From assembly GCA_025210395.1 (NCBI GenBank), contig JAOARV010000028.1, forward strand, positions 1 to 63,508: a stretch of DNA of 63,508 bases. The letters are read 5' to 3'. Origin of the DNA: Marinisporobacter sp. (GTDB lineage: Bacteria > Bacillota > Clostridia > Peptostreptococcales > Thermotaleaceae). The translations under genes and the position numbers were made by a program. Below the pieces are notes generated by a model. It worked only from the letters and a program-made list of their open reading frames with translations. It searched no databases and had not been told where the DNA came from. Below, piece by piece: positions 37,010 to 45,317 of this stretch (positions are counted from its first letter, which is position 1; every line of letters starts with the position of its first letter).

Positions 37010-37053
37010 CTTCTTTTAGGATAAAATATATCCAAGAGAGGTGATTTTTTATT
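36998..37053 (+). promoter_or_regulatory. tnsA promoter and ribosome-binding-site-occluding hairpin (element 1)
   Basis: Promoter TTGATA (36998-37003), 18-nt spacer, TAAAAT (37022-37027). RNA covering 37003-37048 can form a hairpin: 15 consecutive pairs between 37003-37017 and 37034-37048, then a bulge and about 5 more. The 3' arm contains the GAGAGGTGA ribosome-binding site of tnsA. Transcription from the local promoter would start near 37034, after the 5' arm, leaving the site open; longer read-through RNA would close it. The same plan is seen in element 2 with different bases. Confidence 0.75.
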
Positions 37054-37902
37054 ATGCCTAAAAGAAAAAGGCTTTTTACAGAAGAGAAAAAGAATAAGCT
37101 AATCAAAGAAGGTCGAGGAAGCGGTATAGGAAGTGAATATATACCGTGGATTACTATACAAGATGTATCTTCAAAGGGTAGAAGTACTAGATTAAAAGGT
37201 ATAAAAACTAATAGACAACATGAGTTTTTATCAGATATGGAAAGAGACTATTTTTATATTTTAGAATATTTAGATGATGTTATAGATATAAGGGAGCAAT
37301 ATCCACTATTACCAATAGAAGAAACTATTTTGATAGCTCAAGAATTAGGGATAAAACATCCTCAAGATCCACGAACGAAAGAGCCAATTGTAATGACAAC
37401 AGATTTTGTAATCACTATTAAAGAAAAGAATGGAAATATAGATGTTGCTAGAACCATTAAATCTTATGATGATTTGATGAATAATAGAGTACTTGAGAAA
37501 TTTGAAATTGAAAAGAGATATTGGAAAAAGCATGATATAGATTGGGGCGTTGTAACGGAAAAGGAAATAAATAAAGTATTTGCTAAAAATATAAGTTATG
37601 CTCATAATTATTATACTTTGAATCAACTAGACTCATTGGGAGAAATAGATCATGAAATATTAGAAGATATGATATTGAGTTATATAAGCAGATTATTAAA
37701 GGAAAATGATACAATAAGAAATATTTCAAATAATTTTGAGAAAGATTTTATGCTAATGAAAGGTACAGGGATAGCTATATTTAGATATTTAATAATAAAT
37801 AAAGTCATTCAAGTGAATTTATTTGAACCTATTAATGTTAATGAAAAAATCAAAGTAGATATTATTGAAAATAGAGTTAACAGGGAGCTGAAAATACTAT
37901 GA
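37054..37902 (+). CDS. tnsA: TnsA, transposase endonuclease subunit (element 1)
   Basis: A 282-aa protein with the TnsA restriction-endonuclease-like fold. Candidate catalytic residues are E63 (SDMERDYFYIL), D117 (TTDFVI) and K136 (VARTIK), close to the E63/D114/K132 positions known for Tn7 TnsA. It nicks the 5' strands at the transposon ends, working with TnsB so that movement is cut-and-paste. The C-terminal half is the TnsC/TnsB-contacting winged-helix region. It overlaps tnsB by 4 nt (ATGA). Expression is probably limited by the leader hairpin and by TnsB binding over its promoter (inference). Confidence 0.93.
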   Translation: MPKRKRLFTEEKKNKLIKEGRGSGIGSEYIPWITIQDVSSKGRSTRLKGIKTNRQHEFLSDMERDYFYILEYLDDVIDIREQYPLLPIEETILIAQELGIKHPQDPRTKEPIVMTTDFVITIKEKNGNIDVARTIKSYDDLMNNRVLEKFEIEKRYWKKHDIDWGVVTEKEINKVFAKNISYAHNYYTLNQLDSLGEIDHEILEDMILSYISRLLKENDTIRNISNNFEKDFMLMKGTGIAIFRYLIINKVIQVNLFEPINVNEKIKVDIIENRVNRELKIL

Positions 37903-40043
37903 TGTTAACCAATGTATTGCTTCAGTATGTGGATAGAGGTGAGCGTATTAGGGTTATATATGAGAAAGAAAAATATGTATTCGCAGTGCAATTGGATAAG
38001 GATACATCAATGCCAAAAACTATTGATAGAGAAGAAATAGAGTCAGAAATATATAACAATATCCTTATAAAAATAGCAGATACGTTTATAGGAAATATAG
38101 ATGAGAGTTCTATTCCAGCTAAGCAAAGAATTAAGAGAGACGAAGAATGGGAATATTTAAATCATGTATGGCCAGTACATGCTGAAGAACTAATAGATAG
38201 GAGAAAGAGAAGTCGTCTTATTAGAAAAAAAGCAGATGAAATAGGAATACAAGAACTAAAACTTAAACGAATACTAACTAGGTTTTGGCAAAGAGGAATG
38301 ACTAAAAATGCTTTACTTGCAGATTACAAGAATTCAGGAGGTAAAGGAAAAGAAAGAAAACTTAAAAATAATAAAGTAGGTAGACCTAAAAAAGCTGATT
38401 ATATAGGAGAAGTACAAGAAGGAATAAATATAACAGACGAAATAAAGAAGATCATAAACTTATCTGTAAATAAATTCTATAGAAAAAAAGAAAAACCTAC
38501 TTTAAAGGCTGCGTATAATTCAATGTTAAGAGAATTTTTCTCAGACAGGTATGTAGAAGATGGTGAGATAAAGTATAAGGTATGGAGCAAGGATAGAATA
38601 CCTACATATGATCAATTTTATTATTGGTTTAAAAAATTTGAAGATATAAAAAAAGACATAACTTTTAGAGGAAGCAGCAAAGAATTTGACTTAAACCATA
38701 GGTCTATAACAGGAACTTCTGCAATGGAAACAGATGGTCCAGGTACTAGATTTCAAATAGATGCTACTGTAGCAGATGTATATTTACTTAGTTCAATAAA
38801 CAGAAATAGAGTAATTGGAAGACCTATAGTATATATGGTAATGGATGTGTATTCAAGATTAGTTACAGGTATATATACAGGTTTAGAAGGTCCATCTTGG
38901 ATGGGAGCTATGATGGCTTTAGATAATATGGTGGCTGATAAAGTAGCGTTTTGCAAAAAATATGATATAGGTATAGATAAAGAACAATGGCCAGCTAATC
39001 ATTTGCCAGAAATAATAATAGCTGATAGAGGGGGATTTGAAGGCTATTCTGTTGAAAATTTGATAAATAATTTAAATGTTAAAATAGAAAACACTCCCCC
39101 ATATAGAGGTGATTTAAAAGGAATTGTAGAGAGAAGTTTTAGAACAACGAATGAGAAATTAAAGCATAAAACACCAGGTGCTATACAAAAAGAGTTTAGG
39201 CAAAGGGGAGATAGGGACTATAGATTAGATGCTACATTGACGCTAGAAGAATTTACTCAAATAATTATAAAAATGGTAATGCATCATAATCAGAAGATCG
39301 TTAGTGGATACAACATGGATAAGGAAATGATTTCAGACGAATTAACACCTACTCCAATCAATTTATGGAATTGGGGCATCAAAAATAAAAAGGGAAGATT
39401 AAAGATAGTAGACAGAGACATTATGCGATTAAATCTTTTGCCTAGGGGAAGTGCTAGTATATCAAGGGCTGGATTGAAATTTAAGAAACTATTTTATAGT
39501 TCACAAAAGGCTATCGAGGAACAATGGTTTATAAAATCTAAGCAGAGACGAGTGGAAGTTGTATATGACCCTAGAAATATGAATTATATATATGTTATGC
39601 ATGAAGATGGTAGAGGATATGAAGTGTGTCACCTACTAGAGAAAAGTATTCAATATAAAGGTTGCGTTCTAGAAGAAATTTTATTTCAAGAGGAATTAAA
39701 GGAAGAACGTATTGAATGGGAAAGAGATGCACAGAACCAATTGCAGATGGATGTAGATAAGGAAATAGAAGATATTATAAATAAATCTAAGAAAAAAAAG
39801 AAGGAAACTGTTGCAGAGACTACTTCTAAGGCTAAAAAGCTTAGAGATATACGAGTTAATAGAGCTTTAGAAAAAGAAATGAATAGAGACAAAGAAAGTT
39901 TTGAAATGGGTATTGAGGAAAAAGAAGGTATAGTCAAAAATTTTAATAATGAAAAAAAGGATGAAGCAGAAGAACAGGATAGTAGAAAAACGAAGCTAAT
40001 GGAGAAAATCAGAATGAAAAGGGATGAAAAGTTTGGACGATAA
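37899..40043 (+). CDS. tnsB: TnsB, DDE transposase (element 1)
   Basis: A 714-aa transposase. The DDE triad is D288 (FQIDATVADV), D376 (IIADRGG) and E411 (GIVERSF); spacings of 88 and 35 equal those of Tn7 TnsB. N-terminal helix-turn-helix regions (residues ~80-160, including the RPKKADY-type basic linker) bind the 20-bp end repeats. The C-terminal ~90 residues are highly charged and probably contact TnsC. It cuts the 3' ends and joins them to target DNA. It overlaps tnsC by 20 nt. Most of the catalytic core is identical to the copy in element 2, while the N-terminal DNA-binding part differs more. Confidence 0.95.
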   Translation: MMLTNVLLQYVDRGERIRVIYEKEKYVFAVQLDKDTSMPKTIDREEIESEIYNNILIKIADTFIGNIDESSIPAKQRIKRDEEWEYLNHVWPVHAEELIDRRKRSRLIRKKADEIGIQELKLKRILTRFWQRGMTKNALLADYKNSGGKGKERKLKNNKVGRPKKADYIGEVQEGINITDEIKKIINLSVNKFYRKKEKPTLKAAYNSMLREFFSDRYVEDGEIKYKVWSKDRIPTYDQFYYWFKKFEDIKKDITFRGSSKEFDLNHRSITGTSAMETDGPGTRFQIDATVADVYLLSSINRNRVIGRPIVYMVMDVYSRLVTGIYTGLEGPSWMGAMMALDNMVADKVAFCKKYDIGIDKEQWPANHLPEIIIADRGGFEGYSVENLINNLNVKIENTPPYRGDLKGIVERSFRTTNEKLKHKTPGAIQKEFRQRGDRDYRLDATLTLEEFTQIIIKMVMHHNQKIVSGYNMDKEMISDELTPTPINLWNWGIKNKKGRLKIVDRDIMRLNLLPRGSASISRAGLKFKKLFYSSQKAIEEQWFIKSKQRRVEVVYDPRNMNYIYVMHEDGRGYEVCHLLEKSIQYKGCVLEEILFQEELKEERIEWERDAQNQLQMDVDKEIEDIINKSKKKKKETVAETTSKAKKLRDIRVNRALEKEMNRDKESFEMGIEEKEGIVKNFNNEKKDEAEEQDSRKTKLMEKIRMKRDEKFGR

Positions 40044-41721
40044 TAATATTGTTCCGCTGCTAAAGGGCAGAATAGAAGAGGCACAGTATAAGGAGCAAGA
40101 ACTTGAAGAATATAGGAATAATCCTTTTATAGAAGCTTTACCACCTATTTTTTCAGAAAATGAAATATTAGATAGATTTATAAAATACCCAATACCTAAT
40201 GAACAAGATAGGATAAAAAATAAAAATCTGAGATTTCATATGATAAAAAGACTTAAGAATTTCATACAACCATTACCTGATCATTTTACTATAGAAAATA
40301 AGTTATCAACCATGGTTAGACGAGGATACTTGGCTAGAAATCCACTAGATATAACTTATATTCAAAGGCAGAAGATATTAAATGATATCAATGTAAAAGA
40401 TAAAAATGAAGCATTAGAAGTATTAGAACGTAATATGGAACATATACATTCAACGGCAGATTCTTTGTCTATTATAGGTATATCAGGAATAGGCAAGACG
40501 ACAGCGATAGAAAGATTATTACTTATGTATCCACAGATCATTAAGCATGAAGAGTATAAAGAAAGATTACTTAGTAGAACTCAAATTGTTTGGCTAAAAA
40601 TAGATTGTCCCTATGATGGCAATTTATCTACTCTTTGTAAAAGCTTCTTCAAAGATATAGATGATCTTTTAGGAACTAGATGGCTTCAAAAGTATGGATA
40701 TTTAAACAGAATAACTTCATCAATGATGCTACACATGACAACACTAGCAAATTTATATGGTATAGGGGTATTGGTGATAGATGAAATACAGCATTTAATA
40801 AATGCTAAAAACGATCCAGAAGAAATGTTGAATTTCTTTGTAACCTTAACGAATACAATAGGTATTCCTACAATCTTTATAGGTACTTTTAAAGCATTAA
40901 AAATATTTAAAAGAGATTTCAGACAAGCAAGAAGAGCTGGTAGTGAAGGAAATATAATATGGGATCGTATGATCAAAGATAGTGATGAATGGAATTATTT
41001 TGTGGAAACCTTATGGGAGTTTCAGTGGCTAAAGGAAGAGACTGAACTTACCGAAGATATGAAAAACATATTTTATGATCAATGTCAGGGAATAACAGCA
41101 GTGGCCGTTAATCTATTTATATTAGCTCAAGAAAGGGCATTGAATACAGATAGTGAGAAAATAACCCAAAAGATCATAAAGGAAGCTTCAAAGGAAGATT
41201 TACATATGATACAGCCTATGATCAAGGCTTTAAAGAATGGAAATATGAAAGACATTATGAAATATGAAGATATAGCTATAAACTTAGATGATATAAGTTT
41301 TCAGCATAAAACAGATATGAAAATATTAGGAAAGATAAAAGAAATGGCTGATAATCAGCAAAAATATTATGAAATGAAGAGAACTAATAGGGTGGAAGAT
41401 TTAGTCGCAGATACGGCTCAATTAGGTATATTTGATGAACTTACAGATCATGAGTTGTATGATTTAGTGAAAAAAGTGGTTAATAGTTTTGGAATAGATG
41501 ATGATTATAATTTAATGAAAGCCGAAGCTATAAAAAGAGCATTAAACGCTAATGAAAAAAAGAAAATAGGGAAGAATAAGACTATAGATGTACCTTATGA
41601 TGAAAATGACCTAAGAAAGATACTAGAGATTGCAAAGGATAAAGGGGTACATGTATATGAAATATTAAAAAAGAAAGGTTACATTAAAGACCCTATAAAA
41701 GAATTTATGAAGGCGGAATAA
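40024..41721 (+). CDS. tnsC: TnsC, AAA+ regulator (element 1)
   Basis: A 565-aa AAA+ ATPase with Walker A GISGIGKTT (K158) and Walker B VLVIDEIQHL (D253-E254). TnsC links target selectors TnsD or TnsE to the TnsAB transposase and carries target immunity. The N- and C-terminal extensions match the binding regions for TnsD and TnsAB in Tn7. It ends 2 nt before tnsD. It appears intact although its partner tnsD is interrupted. Confidence 0.94.
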   Translation: MKSLDDNNIVPLLKGRIEEAQYKEQELEEYRNNPFIEALPPIFSENEILDRFIKYPIPNEQDRIKNKNLRFHMIKRLKNFIQPLPDHFTIENKLSTMVRRGYLARNPLDITYIQRQKILNDINVKDKNEALEVLERNMEHIHSTADSLSIIGISGIGKTTAIERLLLMYPQIIKHEEYKERLLSRTQIVWLKIDCPYDGNLSTLCKSFFKDIDDLLGTRWLQKYGYLNRITSSMMLHMTTLANLYGIGVLVIDEIQHLINAKNDPEEMLNFFVTLTNTIGIPTIFIGTFKALKIFKRDFRQARRAGSEGNIIWDRMIKDSDEWNYFVETLWEFQWLKEETELTEDMKNIFYDQCQGITAVAVNLFILAQERALNTDSEKITQKIIKEASKEDLHMIQPMIKALKNGNMKDIMKYEDIAINLDDISFQHKTDMKILGKIKEMADNQQKYYEMKRTNRVEDLVADTAQLGIFDELTDHELYDLVKKVVNSFGIDDDYNLMKAEAIKRALNANEKKKIGKNKTIDVPYDENDLRKILEIAKDKGVHVYEILKKKGYIKDPIKEFMKAE

Positions 41722-41723
41722 AA

Positions 41724-42174
41724 ATGCTCACTTTTTTCACAGATCCATACAAAGATGAATTATTATATGGAACTATATCAAGATATCACTACTATGCAGG
41801 AAATATTGATTTTAAAGATACTTTAGCAGAATTGTTTGGTAAAAATAGTGTAACACCTACACTATATCTACCAAGTAATTTAGCATACTTGTCAAAGCAA
41901 TTAAGCAAAAAATACACAACAGATTATCTTATATACAATCATACTGTATATCCTTATTATGCTCCTTTTGTAACTAAGAAAACGCAGAAAGCGGTTATAG
42001 AAGGTATGAAGGGTGATGGAGGTAAGATGTTGTATAATAAAATAGGTATAACAGCAGGCAGTATATGTGTCAAAAATGGCATATATTACTGTCCTTTTTG
42101 TTCTAAGGAAGATTTAGGAAAATACGGTGAAGTTTACATACATAGATTACATCAGCTACAAGGTGTGATTTTAT
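41724..42174 (+). pseudogene. tnsD: tnsD of element 1, 5' part (interrupted by element 2)
   Basis: The first 150 codons of a TnsD/TniQ-family target selector, beginning LTFFTDPYKDELLYG. It carries the first half of a zinc finger (CPFC). Element 2 is inserted after 42174. Reading on into element 2 adds a few foreign residues and a stop at 42197. Joining 41724-42174 to 60308-61740 gives 628 codons in frame, and the junction rebuilds TGT, Cys151, part of the CPVH half of the zinc finger. The intact homologue in element 2 has 631 aa and also Cys151. The disruption should abolish element 1's own glmS targeting. Confidence 0.95.
42170..42174 (+). repeat. target-site duplication of element 2, left copy
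   Basis: TTTAT directly before the TGT end of element 2; identical copy at 60303-60307. Five-base duplications are the Tn7 hallmark. Confidence 0.95.
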
Positions 42175-42264
42175 TGTATTCATACAATAAAGTTTGAATG
42201 TTTACAACAAAGTTTGATTATTTACAATAAAGAATGAATGTTTTCAATAAAGTTTGAATTAAAA
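42175..42264 (+). repeat. right (tnsA-proximal) end of element 2: four TnsB-type sites
   Basis: TGTATTCATA, then four 20-bp repeats starting at 42185, 42205, 42225 and 42245 with core CAATAAAGTTTGAAT. Spacing is identical to element 1, but the third position groups differ (CAACAAAG, CAATAAAGAATG). Confidence 0.9.
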
Positions 42265-42309
42265 TCATCCCTTTGTGTTAGAATAAATACAAAGAGGTGA
42301 TTTTTCTTT
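42254..42309 (+). promoter_or_regulatory. tnsA promoter and ribosome-binding-site-occluding hairpin (element 2)
   Basis: TTGAAT (42254-42259) and extended -10 TGTTAGAAT (TAGAAT 42279-42284). RNA 42261-42304 folds with arms AAAATCATC and GGTGATTTT (one G-U), a C-A mismatch, then CTTTG/CAAAG extended by a few pairs, placing the -10 in the loop. The ribosome-binding site GAGGTGA lies in the 3' arm. A start near 42291 would omit the 5' arm. Confidence 0.72.
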
Positions 42310-43158
42310 ATGAGTAAAAGAAAAAGATATATAAACAGAGAAAAAATAGAAAAGCTTATCAAAGAAGGGCGAGGACAAGGTATAAAAGAAGCTTATAAAC
42401 CATGGCTTTTAATTCAGGATGTGCCTTCGACAGGAAGAGAAAGTAGGTTAGTTGGAATCAAAATTAATCGACAATATGATTTTCTATCAGATCTAGAAAA
42501 AAATTATTTTTATATTTCAGATTTTTCAGATGAAGTAATAGACATCAGAGAGCAATTCCCTTTATTACCAATAGAAGAAACAATCCTAATTGCTGATGAA
42601 TTAGGTATCAAGCATCCTACTGATCCAAGGACAAATGAATACACGGTGATGACTACGGATTTTTTAATAACTAAAAGAGTAGATGGTAAAAACATAGATG
42701 TAGCAAGAACCATAAAGCCTTCAGAGAAGCTCATGGATGAGAGGGTTATGGAAAAATTTGAGATTGAAAGACGATATTGGGAAAAGCAAGGGATTGGTTG
42801 GAGTATTGCTACAGAAAAAGAAACTAATAATGCCATGGCTAAGAATATAAGCTATATATACAGCTATTATCATATTGATGAAATAGATTCCCTAAAAGAG
42901 CTAGATAAAGATTATATAGGAGATATACTTGTTGAATATATTAGAAGAGTTATAGATAGTAAGGAAAGTATAAGAAGTATTTCAAGTCAGTTTGATAAGG
43001 ATTTATTTTTAGCAGCAGGAACAGGAATATCTATATTTAAGCATTTGCTCATAAGAAAAATAGTAAAGATAGACTTGTCTCAGCCTTTGGATATAAACAA
43101 AGTAATGAAGGTCGAGTTATCAAGGGAAGAGCTAAATAAGGAGCTGAACATATCATGA
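42310..43158 (+). CDS. tnsA: TnsA, transposase endonuclease subunit (element 2)
   Basis: A 282-aa homologue of the element 1 protein with the same length and the same motifs (SDLEKNYFYI, TTDFLIT, VARTIK). N-terminal KRKRYINREKIEKLIKEGRG parallels the other copy. It overlaps tnsB by 4 nt (ATGA). It acts with TnsB to make double-strand cuts at the ends. Confidence 0.93.
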   Translation: MSKRKRYINREKIEKLIKEGRGQGIKEAYKPWLLIQDVPSTGRESRLVGIKINRQYDFLSDLEKNYFYISDFSDEVIDIREQFPLLPIEETILIADELGIKHPTDPRTNEYTVMTTDFLITKRVDGKNIDVARTIKPSEKLMDERVMEKFEIERRYWEKQGIGWSIATEKETNNAMAKNISYIYSYYHIDEIDSLKELDKDYIGDILVEYIRRVIDSKESIRSISSQFDKDLFLAAGTGISIFKHLLIRKIVKIDLSQPLDINKVMKVELSREELNKELNIS

Positions 43159-45317
43159 TCCTAGAGAATATGACACTCCAATATATTAATAAAGAAGATG
43201 GAGAAAAGCTAAGGATACTATATATTGATCATGAAAATATGTATTTATACTATGTAATAATGGGAATGACCATGTGTATGCCGAAAAAAGAGCACATAGA
43301 CAAATTAGAAGAAGAAATTGCAACTGGAGTACTTATTAAAATTCCAGATCCATATCTTAATAACATTGATGAAAAAGATCTATCAGAAAATGCAATATAT
43401 AAGAGAGATCAACAATGGGAGATCATAAAAAAATATTGGGAGAGTAATAAAGAAGCTCTTATAGAGAAAAAGGGAAGAGAAAAGTTATTTAAAGAGATAG
43501 CCGATAAAGAAAACATAGCTAGAGTTAGCCTAAAAAGAATATTTAATAGATTTTGGGAAAGAGGAATGACTAAAAATGCTCTATTACCTGATTATAAAAA
43601 TTCAGGAGCAAAGGGTAAAGAAAGAAATTTAAAAAGCAAGAAGGTTGGAAGACCTAAAAAAGTAGATTATATGGGAGACGTACAAGAAGGTATAAATATA
43701 ACAGAGGACATAAAGAAGATTATAAACCTATCTATAGATAAATTTTATAGAAAGAAGGAAAAACCTACTATAAAGGCTGCTTATAATTCTATGCTAAAGG
43801 AATTTTTTTCAGACAAATATGTAGAGAATGGAGAAATTAAATATAAGGTATGGAGCAAAGCTAGAATTCCTTCCTATAGACAATTTTATTATTGGTTCAA
43901 AAGCTACGAGGATGTACAAAAGGATGTAATCTTTAGGGGGAGTAAGAAGGAATATGAATTGAAGCATAGACCTATATTAGGAACTACTGCTATGGAAACG
44001 GATGGGCCAGGTACTAGATTTCAGATAGATGCTACAGTAGCAGATATATATATTGTAAGCTCCTTAAACAGAAATAGGATTATAGGTAGACCCATAATAT
44101 ATATGGTAATAGATGTATACTCTAGGTTAGTTACAGGGATTTATACAGGCTTAGAAGGACCATCTTGGATGGGTGCTATGATGACATTAGATAATATGAT
44201 AGCAGATAAGGTAGAATTTTGTAAGGAATATGATATTCATATTACAAAGGAACAGTGGTCGTGTAACCATTTACCAGAAACAATCATAGCTGACCGAGGG
44301 GAATTTGAAGGGTATTCTGTTGAAAATTTAATAAATAATTTAAATGTGAAAATAGAAAATACACCACCCTATAGAGGTGATTTAAAGGGAATTGTTGAGA
44401 GAAGCTTTAGGACTGTTAATGAAAAGCTCAAGCATAAAACACCAGGGGCAATACAAAAGGAGTTTAGGGAAAGAGGAGATCGAGACTATAGATTAGATGC
44501 AACACTAACACTAGAAGAATTTACTCAAATACTTATAAAGATGGTACTGCATCATAATCATAAGATTATTAGCAATTACAATATGGATAAAGAAATGATT
44601 TCTGATGAATTAACTCCAACTCCAATCAATTTATGGAATTGGGGAATTAAAAATAAAAAAGGAAGATTAAGAGTCATAGATAGGGATATTATGAAGCTAA
44701 ATCTCCTACCAAGGGGTAAAGCAAGCATATCGCGAGCAGGATTAAAGTTTAAAAAATTATTCTATAGCTCTCAAAAGGCTATTGAGGAGCAATGGTTTGT
44801 AAAAGCTAAGCAGAGATGGGTTGATGTTGTATATGATCCTAGAAATATGAATGCTATATATATTCTTCATGAAGACGGAAAAGGCTATGAAGTATGTCAG
44901 CTTTTAGAGAAAAGCCTTCAATATAAGGATTGTAGACTAGAAGAAATCATATTTCAAGAAGAATTAAAGGAAGAGCTTATAGAATGGGAAAAGGATAAAC
45001 AAAATCAATTAAATATAGATTTAGATAAGGAAATAGAAGACCTTGTAAAAAAAGCAAAGAAAGAAAAGAAAAATACTATTGCAGAAACTATTTCCAAGTC
45101 AAAGAAGCTTAAAGGCATAAAAGAAAATAGAGCTTTAGAAAAAGAAATAAACAGAAAAAAGGAAGCCTTTGAAATAGGAAGAGAAGAAAAGGAAGGGATC
45201 ATAAAAGCCTTTAATAAAGAAGCTGTAAAAGAGGAGGAGGAAGAACAGGATACAAGACGATTGACCTTGATGGAAAAAATCAAAAGAAAAAGGGATGAGA
45301 AGCTTGGAAAGAAGTAA
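43155..45317 (+). CDS. tnsB: TnsB, DDE transposase (element 2)
   Basis: A 720-aa transposase. DDE segments FQIDATVADI, IIADRGEFEG and GIVERSFRT are all present. The catalytic core from ETDGPGTRF onward is almost the same as in element 1, whereas the first ~130 residues diverge clearly. Since that region includes end-recognition helices, the two transposases may distinguish their own ends, consistent with the differences between the 20-bp repeats (inference). It overlaps tnsC by 23 nt. Confidence 0.95.
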   Translation: MILENMTLQYINKEDGEKLRILYIDHENMYLYYVIMGMTMCMPKKEHIDKLEEEIATGVLIKIPDPYLNNIDEKDLSENAIYKRDQQWEIIKKYWESNKEALIEKKGREKLFKEIADKENIARVSLKRIFNRFWERGMTKNALLPDYKNSGAKGKERNLKSKKVGRPKKVDYMGDVQEGINITEDIKKIINLSIDKFYRKKEKPTIKAAYNSMLKEFFSDKYVENGEIKYKVWSKARIPSYRQFYYWFKSYEDVQKDVIFRGSKKEYELKHRPILGTTAMETDGPGTRFQIDATVADIYIVSSLNRNRIIGRPIIYMVIDVYSRLVTGIYTGLEGPSWMGAMMTLDNMIADKVEFCKEYDIHITKEQWSCNHLPETIIADRGEFEGYSVENLINNLNVKIENTPPYRGDLKGIVERSFRTVNEKLKHKTPGAIQKEFRERGDRDYRLDATLTLEEFTQILIKMVLHHNHKIISNYNMDKEMISDELTPTPINLWNWGIKNKKGRLRVIDRDIMKLNLLPRGKASISRAGLKFKKLFYSSQKAIEEQWFVKAKQRWVDVVYDPRNMNAIYILHEDGKGYEVCQLLEKSLQYKDCRLEEIIFQEELKEELIEWEKDKQNQLNIDLDKEIEDLVKKAKKEKKNTIAETISKSKKLKGIKENRALEKEINRKKEAFEIGREEKEGIIKAFNKEAVKEEEEEQDTRRLTLMEKIKRKRDEKLGKK

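Noticed and set aside
42175..42197. Coding sequence of tnsD of element 1 running to the stop at 42197
   Set aside because: The last residues come from the end of element 2 and are not part of native TnsD.
42185..42264. Short regular repeats that could suggest a CRISPR array
   Set aside because: The 20-bp units are contiguous without spacers, lie at a transposon end and recur inverted at the other end, so they are TnsB-type sites. No cas genes are present.
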